DNA from: Litoreibacter arenae DSM 19593 | GTDB taxonomy: Bacteria; Pseudomonadota; Alphaproteobacteria; Rhodobacterales; Rhodobacteraceae | Assembly: GCF_000442275.2 (NCBI RefSeq) | Contig: NZ_KE557306.1 | Location: forward strand, 443,342 to 507,341 | Direction of reading: 5' to 3' | DNA length: 64,000 nt | Part shown: one piece after another, positions 27,866 through 36,681 of the stretch | Position numbering within the stretch: the stretch's first letter is position 1 | Layout of the letters: every line of letters starts with the position of its first letter | Notes under the pieces: generated by a model | The model's input: only the letters and a program-made list of their open reading frames with translations | Database searches by the model: none | Told to the model about the DNA's origin: nothing | Program-made: the position numbers and the translations under genes

Positions 27866-28431
27866 AAATCCTCCATCGGTCTCCAGCCCGCCTTCGGCGC
27901 ATGTCCAACCTGCCAGTCAAACACATTGCCGCCGCCTGGGCCTTGGTCGTATCGGCGGTCGATGCCCACGTCGCACAAAGCGCAGTAGAGCAACGTGCCA
28001 ACCGCGCCATGCCCGACAAATAGCGCGTCACCGGAAGTTTCCAGCAACGCGGCCTCGACGGCCCCGACGATCCGTCGTTGCGCCGCGCATGCCGTCTTCC
28101 AACCCCGCACGCTGACATCCGGTTCCGCGAAAAAGCGATCCGCCGTGGCCTCGAACTCCGCAGGCGGCAGGAAGCCGGTGGCGGAGCGGTCGTTTTCGCC
28201 CATCTCCGCACGGGTTATCAAGGGGCACCCTAAAGCGTCCGCCAAGGGGCGGGCGGTTTCCAACGCCTTCACTTCCAACGAGGAAAACATCATGCTCACT
28301 TGGGGCAGGCCGCGCTCGATCAGCGCGGCAACCCTTGCATGACCTTCATCAGACAGCCCCCATTCCCCAACCGCCACGTCAGGGTCAATGAGAACCTGCG
28401 GATGGCTGAGGTAGTAGGCGCGGCGGGGCAC
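27862..28431 (-). CDS. Histidine-phosphatase-family protein with altered signature
   Basis: A 189-residue protein with the phosphoglycerate-mutase fold, but the RHG signature reads SHP (YYLSHPQV at about 6-13), and the second-loop Arg is Lys (SSLEVKALETARPLAD). The second catalytic His is kept in FVGHGAVGTLLY. The first His is present but its flanks are not, so activity is uncertain. It abuts the serS stop (28432) and overlaps the TspO-like gene by 4 bases. Confidence 0.8.
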   Translation of the reverse strand: MPRRAYYLSHPQVLIDPDVAVGEWGLSDEGHARVAALIERGLPQVSMMFSSLEVKALETARPLADALGCPLITRAEMGENDRSATGFLPPAEFEATADRFFAEPDVSVRGWKTACAAQRRIVGAVEAALLETSGDALFVGHGAVGTLLYCALCDVGIDRRYDQGPGGGNVFDWQVGHAPKAGWRPMEDL

Positions 28432-29721
28432 CTAGATCAGCGTGCCGAACGGGTCCAGCGTGGTCTTGCCGCCAAGATACGGGTGCAGCGCCACCGGCAA
28501 CTCGACCGAGCCATCCGCCTGTTGCCCGTTCTCCAGCACCGCGATCAGGCAGCGCCCGACGGCAAGGCCGGAGCCGTTCAACGTGTGGACATATTCCGGC
28601 TTGCCACCGTCCGCAGGCTTGAACCGCGCATTCATCCGCCGCGCCTGAAACGCGCCGCAGACCGAGATCGAGCTGATCTCGCGATACAGGTTCTGCCCCG
28701 GCAGCCACACTTCGATGTCATGCGTCCGCTGCGCACCAAACCCCATGTCGCCGGTGCATAGCACCACAGTACGGAAAGGCAGCAGCAACGTCTCGAGGAT
28801 GCTTTCGGCGGCAGCGGTCATGCGGTCCAGCTCCGACCGCGAGGCCTCTGGCTTGGTGATCGACACCATCTCGACCTTCTCGAACTGGTGCTGACGCAGC
28901 ATCCCCGCCGTGTCGCGCCCCGCGCTGCCTGCTTCCGAGCGGAAGCATTGCGAATGGGCGCACATGCGCATCGGCAGGCTGGCCTCGTCCACGGTCTCGC
29001 CGTTGACGATGTTGGTCAGCGTCACCTCGGAAGTCGGGATCAGCCATTGGCCGTCAGTCGTCTGGTAGCTGTCCTCGCCGAACTTGGGCAGCTGGCCGGT
29101 GCCATACATCATCGCCTCGTTGACCAGCACGGGGGTCCATGTCTCGGTCAGGCCGTTTTCCACATGGGTGTCCAGCATGAACTGCGCCAGCGCACGGTGG
29201 ATGCGGGCCACGGCGCCCTTGAGCACCACGAAGCGCGAGCCGGACAGCTTCGCCGCCGTCTCGAAATCCATGCCGGGGATCACGCCGGGCAGCTGGTAAT
29301 GCTCTTTCGGCGTGAACGGAAAGCGGCGCGGGGTGCCCCAGCGGTTGATCTCGACATTGTCCTCCTCGCTGTCGCCTTCCGGCACGCTGTCCAGCGGCAG
29401 GTTGGGCAGGCCCATCAGCAAGTCAGTCAGCTTGTCGTCCTCGGCCTTGGCCTCGTCGTTCAGACGCGCCACTTCGGCCTTCTTCTCGCCCACCAGCGCC
29501 CGCAGCCGCTCGAATTCGGCCTCGTCGCCCTTGGTCTTCGCCGCGCCCACTTCCTTGGAGGCAGCATTCTGCGCGGCCTTGGCCTCCTCGGCGGCGCTGA
29601 TCTTGGCGCGGCGGGCGGCGTCAATCGCCAGCACGTCCGCAGAGGACACGTCCGATTTCCGCTGCTTCATGGCGGCGTCAAAGACCTCCGGGGTCTCGCG
29701 GATCATGCGGATGTCGTGCAT
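28432..29721 (-). CDS. serS: Seryl-tRNA synthetase
   Basis: A 429-residue class II aminoacyl-tRNA synthetase. The N-terminal helical arm is Ala/Lys/Glu-rich (about 30-100) and contacts the tRNA-Ser variable arm. Motif 2 is [21 protein letters not shown] and motif 3 is [12 protein letters not shown]. Start set at [14 protein letters not shown]; an in-frame extension upstream is not homologous. Divergent from yajC with a 173-bp gap. Confidence 0.97.
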   Translation of the reverse strand: MHDIRMIRETPEVFDAAMKQRKSDVSSADVLAIDAARRAKISAAEEAKAAQNAASKEVGAAKTKGDEAEFERLRALVGEKKAEVARLNDEAKAEDDKLTDLLMGLPNLPLDSVPEGDSEEDNVEINRWGTPRRFPFTPKEHYQLPGVIPGMDFETAAKLSGSRFVVLKGAVARIHRALAQFMLDTHVENGLTETWTPVLVNEAMMYGTGQLPKFGEDSYQTTDGQWLIPTSEVTLTNIVNGETVDEASLPMRMCAHSQCFRSEAGSAGRDTAGMLRQHQFEKVEMVSITKPEASRSELDRMTAAAESILETLLLPFRTVVLCTGDMGFGAQRTHDIEVWLPGQNLYREISSISVCGAFQARRMNARFKPADGGKPEYVHTLNGSGLAVGRCLIAVLENGQQADGSVELPVALHPYLGGKTTLDPFGTLI

Positions 29722-29894
29722 CTCTGGGTCGTCCTTATTCAAAAGTTGATGGTGAGGCCCCATATGCCTCATCACAAAGATCAATTGAACCGATATTTTC
29801 GGCTTCAACCCGCCTTGCGGCTTCATGGCCCCGAAGGTAGGGTGCGCCGCAACTGACAAAGGCCGCTCTTGGCCCACAAACAAAAGGACCGCAG

Positions 29895-30215
29895 ATGTTC
29901 GTCACACCTGCCTACGCACAAGCCGCCGGAGGCGCGGGAAGCGCCATCACCTCTTTCATCCCGCTGATCCTGATTTTCGGGATCATGTATTTCCTGCTGA
30001 TCCGCCCGCAGCAAAAGAAGCTCAAAGACCATAAGGCGATGGTCGAAGCCGTGCGCCGCGGTGATCAGGTGATCACCCAAGGCGGCATCGTGGGCAAGGT
30101 CTCGAAGGTCAAGGAAGACGGCGAGGTCGAGGTCGAGATCGCGGACGGCGTCAAGGTTCGCGTGATCAAGTCGACACTGGCCTCGGTGGTCAGCAAGACC
30201 GAACCGGCGAAGTAA
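29895..30215 (+). CDS. yajC: Preprotein translocase subunit YajC
   Basis: A 106-residue inner-membrane helper of SecDF. One membrane segment ([22 protein letters not shown]), then [17 protein letters not shown] and a final basic tail. An Ala/Gly-rich N-terminus precedes the helix. First gene of the sec operon, 4 bp from secD. Confidence 0.95.
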   Translation: MFVTPAYAQAAGGAGSAITSFIPLILIFGIMYFLLIRPQQKKLKDHKAMVEAVRRGDQVITQGGIVGKVSKVKEDGEVEVEIADGVKVRVIKSTLASVVSKTEPAK

Positions 30216-30219
30216 GCTC

Positions 30220-31890
30220 ATGCTTCAGATGTCTTCCTGGCAGCGGGTTCTGATCCTGCTGACGGTGCTTTTGGGTTTGGTGCTGGCTCTGCCCAACGGC
30301 TTCTACACCAAGGTCGAAAAGCATAATGACGCGGTGTTGCAGCTTGAAGCGGGTGCACCCACCACGCCGGAGTTGACTGCCGACGTTGCGGGCTGGCCCG
30401 ATTTCATGCCGTCCGGTCTGGTCAATCTGGGGCTCGACCTTCGGGGCGGGGCGCATTTGCTGGCCGAGGTGCAGGTAGAAGACGTCTATGACAGCCGCAT
30501 GGACGGCCTCTGGCCGGAAGTGCGCGACGCGCTGCGCGATGCGCGGGACACGGTCGGAACCATCCGCCGCCAGCCCGCCGCCCCCGGTGTGCTGAGCGTC
30601 AAGATATCGAACCCCGACGGGCTGCAAGAGGCCATCACCCGCGTGCGTGCGCTTGCGTCGCCGGTCTATAGCCTGACCGGCAACAACTCCGACGACATAG
30701 AGGTGTCGGGGCAGGGCGACGTTCTGACTGTCACCCTGTCCGACGCCGAGAAGATCGCCACCGACGACCGCACCATGCAGCAATCGCTGGAGATCATCCG
30801 CCGCCGCGTGGACGAGGCAGGCACCCGCGAGCCGACGATCCAGCGTCAGGGCGACCGGCGTATTCTTATTCAGGTGCCCGGCATCGGGTCGGCCACCGAG
30901 TTGAAAGAACTGATCGGCACCACCGCCAAGCTGACCTTCCATCCGGTGATCTCCCGCACCTCCAACGCCAACGAGCGAGTGTCGGGCCGCCAGATACTGG
31001 TCCCCTCCATTGACCCGCAAGAGCAGGGCACCTTCTACATTCTGGAACAGACCCCCGTCGTCACCGGCGAGGATCTGGCCAACGCCCAGCCCGCTTTCGA
31101 CCAGAACGGGCAGCCCTCGGTGAATTTCAGCTTCAACACGTCCGGCGGGCGCAAGTTCGGCATCTTCACCAGCGAAAATGTCGGCGCACCCTTCGCCATC
31201 GTGCTGGATAACGAGGTCATTTCCGCCCCGGTCATCCGCGAGGCGATCCTTGGCGGCTCCGGCCAGATCAGCGGCAATTTCTCGGTGACGGAATCGACCA
31301 ACCTCGCTGTGCTGCTGCGCGCGGGTGCCTTGCCCGCCGAAATGAACTTCCTTGAAGAACGCACCATCGGGCCGGAACTGGGCCAGGACAGCATCGACGC
31401 GGGCAAGATCGCCTGCATCGTCGCTTTCATCGGCGTGCTGGTTCTGATGTTCCTCAGCTACGGTACCTTCGGGGTCTTCGCCAATATTGCGCTGATCATC
31501 AACGTGGCGATGATATTCGCCCTGTTGTCGCTGATCGGGGCCACTTTGACCCTGCCGGGGATCGCGGGGATCGTGCTGACCATCGGTATGGCGGTCGACG
31601 CCAACGTGCTGGTGTTCGAGCGGATCCGCGAGGAGCTCAAAACCTCCAAAGGTCCCGCCCGCGCGATCGAGCTGGGTTACGAGAAAGCCCTGTCAGCCAT
31701 TCTCGACGCCAACATCACCACCTTCATCGTCGCCGTGATCCTGTTCGTGATGGGCTCCGGCCCGGTGCGCGGCTTCTCCGTCACGCTGGGGCTTGGTATC
31801 CTGACCTCGGTCTTCACAGCGATCTACGTGACGCGCCTGATGATCGTGTTCTGGTTCGAGCGCCGTCGCCCCAAACAGATCGAGGTCTAA
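30220..31890 (+). CDS. secD: Protein-export membrane protein SecD
   Basis: A 556-residue six-helix RND-type protein using the proton gradient to help pull secreted proteins out. Contains the LGLDLRGGAHLL motif in P1, VPGIGSATELKELIG, the GRQ segment, GFTV-type GSGPVRGFSVTLGLGI and the AMAVDANVLVFERI proton-channel helix. Followed by secF 3 bp later. Confidence 0.97.
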   Translation: MLQMSSWQRVLILLTVLLGLVLALPNGFYTKVEKHNDAVLQLEAGAPTTPELTADVAGWPDFMPSGLVNLGLDLRGGAHLLAEVQVEDVYDSRMDGLWPEVRDALRDARDTVGTIRRQPAAPGVLSVKISNPDGLQEAITRVRALASPVYSLTGNNSDDIEVSGQGDVLTVTLSDAEKIATDDRTMQQSLEIIRRRVDEAGTREPTIQRQGDRRILIQVPGIGSATELKELIGTTAKLTFHPVISRTSNANERVSGRQILVPSIDPQEQGTFYILEQTPVVTGEDLANAQPAFDQNGQPSVNFSFNTSGGRKFGIFTSENVGAPFAIVLDNEVISAPVIREAILGGSGQISGNFSVTESTNLAVLLRAGALPAEMNFLEERTIGPELGQDSIDAGKIACIVAFIGVLVLMFLSYGTFGVFANIALIINVAMIFALLSLIGATLTLPGIAGIVLTIGMAVDANVLVFERIREELKTSKGPARAIELGYEKALSAILDANITTFIVAVILFVMGSGPVRGFSVTLGLGILTSVFTAIYVTRLMIVFWFERRRPKQIEV

Positions 31891-31893
31891 GCC

Positions 31894-32862
31894 ATGCGTT
31901 TGAAACTCGTCCCCTCCGAGACGTCCTGGGATTTCTTCAGCAAGTGGAAGCTCTGGCTCGGCATCTCCGCCGTCCTGATCGTAATCGGCTTCGCGTCCTT
32001 CCTGATCCAGGGCCTCAACTACGGCATCGACTTCCGTGGCGGCACGACGATCCGCACCGAAAGCACACAGCCCGTGGACGTGGCCGCCTACCGCGCGGCG
32101 TTGGAGCCTGCGGGGCTGGGCGATATCTCCATCACCGAAGTGTTTGACCCAACCTTCGGCGATGACCGGAACGTCGCCATGGTCCGCATTCAGGCGCAAG
32201 AGGGCGCGGAAGCGGTCACGCCGGAAACCATCGCGGCCGTGGAGGCGGCGCTTCAGACCGTCGACCCCGACATCAAGTTCCCCTCCGTGGAATCCGTTGG
32301 CCCCAAAGTGTCCGGCGAGTTGATCAAGACCGCCTCCATTGCTGTCATTCTGGCGATCACCGCCGTGCTGATCTACATCTGGCTGCGCTTCGAGTGGCAG
32401 TTCGCGGTAGGCGCGGTGATTGCCCTTGTGCATGACGTGGTGCTGACGCTGGGCATCTTCTCCGAGCTGCAGATCAAGTTCGACCTCGCCATTATCGCGG
32501 CGCTGCTGACCATCGTGGGCTATTCGATCAACGATACGGTGGTTGTCTTCGACCGGGTCCGCGAGAACCTGCGCAAGTACAAGACCAAGGACCTGTCCGA
32601 GGTGTTGAATCTGTCGATCAATGAAACCCTGTCGCGCACCGTAATGACCTCCGTGACCACCCTGGTTGCGCTTATCGCGCTGTTCGTGCTGGGCGGGGAT
32701 GTGATCCGTGGCTTCGTCTTCGCCATGATCTGGGGCATCATCGTCGGCACCTATTCCTCGATCTTCGTGGCCTCCACGATCCTGCTGTTCCTTGGCGTCA
32801 AACGCGACTGGTCCAAGAAAGACCCGAAGGCCGGTGGGCAATACGCCAACATTGATGCTTGA
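31894..32862 (+). CDS. secF: Protein-export membrane protein SecF
   Basis: A 322-residue six-helix partner of SecD. The YGIDFRGGT motif is at residues 44-52, the IGYSINDTVVVFDRVREN helix follows, and the LSRTVMTSVTTL segment is typical. Ends overlapping the TauE-like gene by 8 bases. Confidence 0.97.
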   Translation: MRLKLVPSETSWDFFSKWKLWLGISAVLIVIGFASFLIQGLNYGIDFRGGTTIRTESTQPVDVAAYRAALEPAGLGDISITEVFDPTFGDDRNVAMVRIQAQEGAEAVTPETIAAVEAALQTVDPDIKFPSVESVGPKVSGELIKTASIAVILAITAVLIYIWLRFEWQFAVGAVIALVHDVVLTLGIFSELQIKFDLAIIAALLTIVGYSINDTVVVFDRVRENLRKYKTKDLSEVLNLSINETLSRTVMTSVTTLVALIALFVLGGDVIRGFVFAMIWGIIVGTYSSIFVASTILLFLGVKRDWSKKDPKAGGQYANIDA

Positions 32863-33607
32863 CCTGCTGGGCTCGGCCCTTGCCCAACCGGGCTTGGGCT
32901 GGGTCACCTTTATCACCATCGTTGCAGGTATCGTCTACGGCTTCGCGGGCTTCGGTGCGGCGCTGATTTTCATGCCGGTCGCGACCATCTTCTGGGCACC
33001 GGAACTGGCGGTCGCCGCGTTCTCGGTCTCCGCGCTTGCGTCCCTCGTCACGCTGGTCCCCCGCGCTTGGCCTCAGATGGACAAACCGTCGGTCTTCACC
33101 ATGATCTTGTTTTCCATGCTGGGCGCGCCTCTTGGCATCTACCTTCTGCGCACCAGTGACGTCACCCACATCCGCTGGGCCGTCCTGATCGTCGCGGCCA
33201 TCACCCTTGCAGCCTTGATGAGCGGCTGGCGGCAAAGCCTGTCCTCCCTGTGCAGCACGCAGGCCGGAGTAGGGGCCGCGACGGGGTTTGTCGGCGGGGC
33301 GACCGGTCTGCTGGGTCCGGTCATGCTGCTGTTCCAACTCAGCGGCACCGACACGGTCACCCGCGTGCGCGCGAATGCGTTGGTTTTTCTGACCCTGAGC
33401 AGCCTGCTGCTGCTCCCCAGCATGGCGATGCAGGGTATCCTGACGACCGAGGCGATCGTTCTGGGCCTGGTGCTGTTGATCCCTTACGGGTTTGGCGCAA
33501 AGCTGGGGCAGGCGATTTTCGTTCCGCGTTTTGCGGTGTTTTATCGCAATATAGCTTATGCCATAATTGCGGCGGCCATCCTTATGGGCCTGCCAATCTG
33601 GGACTGA
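32855..33607 (+). CDS. TauE/SafE-family membrane exporter
   Basis: A 250-residue protein with about eight hydrophobic segments and the two repeated motifs YGFAGFGAAL and GFVGGATGLLGPV, as in TauE/SafE anion exporters. Substrate unknown (sulfur or organic anions in studied cases). It begins inside the secF end (8-base overlap) and is followed 4 bp later by the Mth938-like gene, so it sits within the sec operon. Start set at MLDLLGSALAQPG. Confidence 0.85.
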   Translation: MLDLLGSALAQPGLGWVTFITIVAGIVYGFAGFGAALIFMPVATIFWAPELAVAAFSVSALASLVTLVPRAWPQMDKPSVFTMILFSMLGAPLGIYLLRTSDVTHIRWAVLIVAAITLAALMSGWRQSLSSLCSTQAGVGAATGFVGGATGLLGPVMLLFQLSGTDTVTRVRANALVFLTLSSLLLLPSMAMQGILTTEAIVLGLVLLIPYGFGAKLGQAIFVPRFAVFYRNIAYAIIAAAILMGLPIWD

Positions 33608-33611
33608 CACC

Positions 33612-33965
33612 ATGCGCTTGACCGAAATCACCTACGACACCGCGCCCCCTGTTGACGGCTACGGGCCGGGTTTTTTCCGCATCGGCGGCGAAGTCGTGGA
33701 GGGGAGCGTATTGCTGCTGCCGACCGAGCGTTTCGCGTGGGACGGGCTCAACGACCGCGACACCATCCTGAGCCGTGCAAGCCTGCTTGACGTGCTGTTC
33801 ATCGGCACCGGTCCCGAGATCACCCAAATCCCCAAAGCCCTGCGCGACGCGCTGGACGAGGCGGAAATCGGCGTGGAGCTCATGGCCACCCCCACCGCCT
33901 GCCGCACCTACAACGTGCTCTTATCCGAGGGCCGCCGCATCGGGGCCGCGCTTATTCCGGTGTAG
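33612..33965 (+). CDS. Mth938-like (DUF498) protein
   Basis: A 117-residue protein. Family features: YGPGFFRIGGEVVEGSVLLL near the N-terminus, DVLFIGTGPEI, and ATPTACRTYNVLLSEGRRIGAALIPV at the end. Related mitochondrial NDUFAF3 helps build respiratory complex I; a similar role here is only an inference. Last gene of the yajC-secDF operon. Start set at MRLTEITYDTAPP. Confidence 0.88.
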   Translation: MRLTEITYDTAPPVDGYGPGFFRIGGEVVEGSVLLLPTERFAWDGLNDRDTILSRASLLDVLFIGTGPEITQIPKALRDALDEAEIGVELMATPTACRTYNVLLSEGRRIGAALIPV

Positions 33966-33975
33966 ACGTCACGCG

Positions 33976-34515
33976 CTAATTGGCCGTCTCGGTCGCGCCC
34001 ACGAACTTCTCCACCGCGGCTTTCACCGCGTCCCAGTCGGTGAACTCGTGGCTTTCCTCGTTCGGGTCGAACTCGCGGTCCCGCATTACCACATGGCGCA
34101 GCACCTGACTGGCGTAGTAGTCGTAGCGGTGGTTGCGCACCGCGCCTGCGACCAGCAGCGTTGTGTTCGGCGAGATGCCCGTGCGTAGGACCATTTCATC
34201 CACATAGTCCTTGGCCTCGTCACGACCCTCGGGAAACGCCGCATTCATGCTGACGGACAACAGCAGCGTTTCGCGTGCTGCCAGTTCCTTTTGCACGGAC
34301 GTCACAAGCACTTCGAAAGGTTTCGGGTGACGCCGCTCGTGGACAGGTGCTGCCAGAATCACCTTGTCGACACCGTCGAACGACACCTCCGCCAGCTTGT
34401 CGCTGGCATCCAGTAGCCGGACGTTGTGCCCCGAATCCTTGAGTTGGGTTTCGACAAAACGGGCGATCTTTCCGGTCTGCCCCTCGATGGTTGCATAGAT
34501 GATCAATACGGTCAT
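33976..34515 (-). CDS. Flavodoxin-domain protein (HemG-like)
   Basis: A 179-residue flavodoxin-fold protein. The FMN phosphate loop reads YATIEGQTGKIA at residues 7-18, and the core strand is KVILAAPVHERRHPKPFEV. The C-terminal region with YYASQVLRHVVMRDR resembles the HemG flavodoxin-type protoporphyrinogen oxidase. Haem linkage is not supported by neighbours. Convergent with the sec operon, 10 bp apart. Confidence 0.8.
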   Translation of the reverse strand: MTVLIIYATIEGQTGKIARFVETQLKDSGHNVRLLDASDKLAEVSFDGVDKVILAAPVHERRHPKPFEVLVTSVQKELAARETLLLSVSMNAAFPEGRDEAKDYVDEMVLRTGISPNTTLLVAGAVRNHRYDYYASQVLRHVVMRDREFDPNEESHEFTDWDAVKAAVEKFVGATETAN

Positions 34516-34629
34516 ATGGGCCTCCTCCGCCGACGCCTCCCTGAAGGCGTCTGGTCTGACGTATGGTCAACTCATACCAGCGCTGGACGGCTTGCTCTTT
34601 GTTCAAGATCAAATCTGCACCAAGCGAGA

Positions 34630-35337
34630 CTAGCGCAGCTGCCCCAGCACCAGCCCTTCCAACTCGCGCAGCAGTTTGCGCTCCATCGCCCGTTGGAAGT
34701 CGGTGAAGCCCAAGGCAACCTCAATGAACGCGCCGGGGCCGTGGATCACGCGTCTGCGGTAGTAGGCCGACAGGTCCATGATCTCCATCTGCCGCTCGTC
34801 GCGCCCCATTGTGTTGTCCGACCCGATCACCAGCCCGTTGATCGTCACCCGTTTGAAGGCGTCGCCTTCGCTCACAGTGCGGGGCGACGGGCCGTCATTA
34901 TTCTTGCCGTCGCCAGACAGGTCCAGCGTGCGCGACCAGCAGTCGGGAGCTTGGCGAAACAAGCCCTCCGCGTAGCGCATTGCGTGCCCGATGGCGGTCG
35001 CCCCCTTGCGCGAGACCCGCTGCGTGCCGCGCAAGATTGCGGCGATATTCTCCAGATCAGCCGGCGTGCGCAGGGCTGTCCAGTCCACCAGTAGCCTTTG
35101 CTGGCTTTTCCCGGCCCATTCAAACACTGCGATGTGGACGGGCGTCTCGGGGCTCGCCAATGCCTTCGCGGCCACCTCCGGCGACAGCAGCGCCGCCGCC
35201 AGCCCGCCCAGTTGCAGCCCGTATTCCTGCGCATCGACCGAGCCGGAAATGTCCAACCCCAACGCCAATGCCTGACGGCACGCAGCCTCGGCCCCGCCGG
35301 ACAGCAGGGCCAGCGCCAGTAGGGCCGCTTTTACCAA
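34630..35337 (-). CDS. DUF1194 secreted von Willebrand A-like protein
   Basis: A 235-residue exported protein. The signal peptide ends near GGAEAAC, then the metal-ion site LDISGSVD opens a vWA-like fold, with a second acidic run in TLDLSGDGKNNDG. Function unknown. No ATG start is available: the candidates are TTG at 35337 (chosen, giving VKAALLALALLSGG as the signal peptide) or TTG at 35364, both overlapping gloA. Transcribed behind gloA. Confidence 0.75.
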   Translation of the reverse strand: MVKAALLALALLSGGAEAACRQALALGLDISGSVDAQEYGLQLGGLAAALLSPEVAAKALASPETPVHIAVFEWAGKSQQRLLVDWTALRTPADLENIAAILRGTQRVSRKGATAIGHAMRYAEGLFRQAPDCWSRTLDLSGDGKNNDGPSPRTVSEGDAFKRVTINGLVIGSDNTMGRDERQMEIMDLSAYYRRRVIHGPGAFIEVALGFTDFQRAMERKLLRELEGLVLGQLR

Positions 35338-35765
35338 TGGCCGGTGTTTTCCATCGACGCCCAAGGCTCTTGCGCAGGCAAGGGATCGCCCATCTGCAAC
35401 AGCTCGACAGAGATATTGTCGGGCGAGCGCACAAACGCCATATGCCCGTCACGCGGCGGGCGGTTGATGGTGACGCCCGCGTCCTGAAGCTGCTGGCACA
35501 TCTCGTAGATATTCTCGACCCGGTAAGCCAGATGCCCGAAATGCCGCCCGTCGGATGGCAGCCCGTCGTCGCCGTCCCAGTTATAGGTCAGCTCCACATC
35601 GGCGCGCCCGTCGGCCTGATCGGGCGGGCACAGGAACACCAGCGTGAACCGGCCGCCCTCGTTTTCCGTGCGACGGCGCTCGATCAGGCCCAGCATTTTG
35701 TAGAACTCGATGGATTTCTCCAGATCCTTCACGCGGACCATGGTGTGCAGATATTCGACTTTCAT
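35331..35765 (-). CDS. gloA: Glyoxalase I (lactoylglutathione lyase)
   Basis: A 144-residue VOC enzyme detoxifying methylglyoxal-glutathione. Metal ligands fit His in EYLHTMVRV, Glu in DVELTYNW, His in FGHLAYRV and Glu in SVELLQMG. MLGLIERRRTENEGGRFTLVFL is the family core. A short C-terminal tail overlaps the next gene. It lies 27 bp behind the DUF817 gene. Confidence 0.92.
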   Translation of the reverse strand: MKVEYLHTMVRVKDLEKSIEFYKMLGLIERRRTENEGGRFTLVFLCPPDQADGRADVELTYNWDGDDGLPSDGRHFGHLAYRVENIYEMCQQLQDAGVTINRPPRDGHMAFVRSPDNISVELLQMGDPLPAQEPWASMENTGHW

Positions 35766-35792
35766 CAGGGGCTCCTTACGTTGCGTTCCCCC

Positions 35793-36680
35793 TTACTCTA
35801 GCGCCTCCACCACGGAAGGCGAGGGGGGCCGCGCCGGGTACATCGCTTCCCGCGACAGGGCCTTGCGCGACACCAGAGTGACCGTCACGAAGGCCACCCA
35901 AAGCAGCAGATACCAAGATCCCATCTTGGAAAAGCTCACCATCTGCAACGCCGACTGCCCCGCATATATCCAGGTCCCGGTCATGGTGCCCACATTCTCC
36001 GCGATCCACACCACGAAGGCACACAGGAGTGCGGCGACCGGCATCGGCATCCAGCGCGGCGTTTGGCCTGCGTAGAACCAGATGCGGGTACGCCCGAACA
36101 GGATCAGCGAGGCTGCGAACAGCCCCATCCGGATATCGACCGTGTAGTGGTGGGCAAAGAAGTTCACATAGATCGCCGCGCCGAACACGAAGGTGACCCA
36201 CAAGGGCGGGTAGGGCGCAAAGCGCATGTGGAAAATCCGGATCACCCGCGCGATGTAGCTGCCGATGGAGGCATACATGAACCCCGAAAACATGGGCACG
36301 CCGCCCAGCACGAACAGCCCCGGCTCGGGGTAGGACCACGATCCCATGCGGATCTTGAACAGCTCCATCGCCGTGCCGGTGATGTGGAACAGCAAGATCA
36401 CCCGCGCCTCGTCCCATGTCTCCAGCTTGAAATAAAGCATCGCCGCCTGCGTCGTCACCGCGAAGATGAACAGCCCGTCATAGCGCTGCAACGCCCAGTC
36501 GTCCTGCCAGACCAGCTTGCTGCCGATCAGGGCGATGATGAACAGCAACCCGAACAAGGCGGCCCAGCCCTGCTTGAGGAAGAACATGAGCAACTCGCCC
36601 ATAGCCCCCTGCATCCGCGTGCGGACAAAGTCGCCAAGGGCACGCTCGAGGCGTTGGGTGGTGGGCAGGGGGCGGGTCAC
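35793..36680 (-). CDS. DUF817 membrane protein
   Basis: A 295-residue protein with about eight membrane segments. Characteristic stretches are KLETWDEARVILLFH, TAMELFKIRMGSWSYPE, MYASIGSYIARVIRIF and IAENVGTMTGTW. No activity is known for the family. It starts 1 bp after the Slam-like gene stop, so it probably shares that transcript. Confidence 0.87.
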   Translation of the reverse strand: MTRPLPTTQRLERALGDFVRTRMQGAMGELLMFFLKQGWAALFGLLFIIALIGSKLVWQDDWALQRYDGLFIFAVTTQAAMLYFKLETWDEARVILLFHITGTAMELFKIRMGSWSYPEPGLFVLGGVPMFSGFMYASIGSYIARVIRIFHMRFAPYPPLWVTFVFGAAIYVNFFAHHYTVDIRMGLFAASLILFGRTRIWFYAGQTPRWMPMPVAALLCAFVVWIAENVGTMTGTWIYAGQSALQMVSFSKMGSWYLLLWVAFVTVTLVSRKALSREAMYPARPPSPSVVEALE

Positions 36681-36681
36681 G

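Noticed and set aside
31693-32919. Minus-strand open frame of about 400 codons over secD-secF
   Set aside because: Antisense to the sec genes, His/Asp/Gln-rich composition, no recognisable motif.
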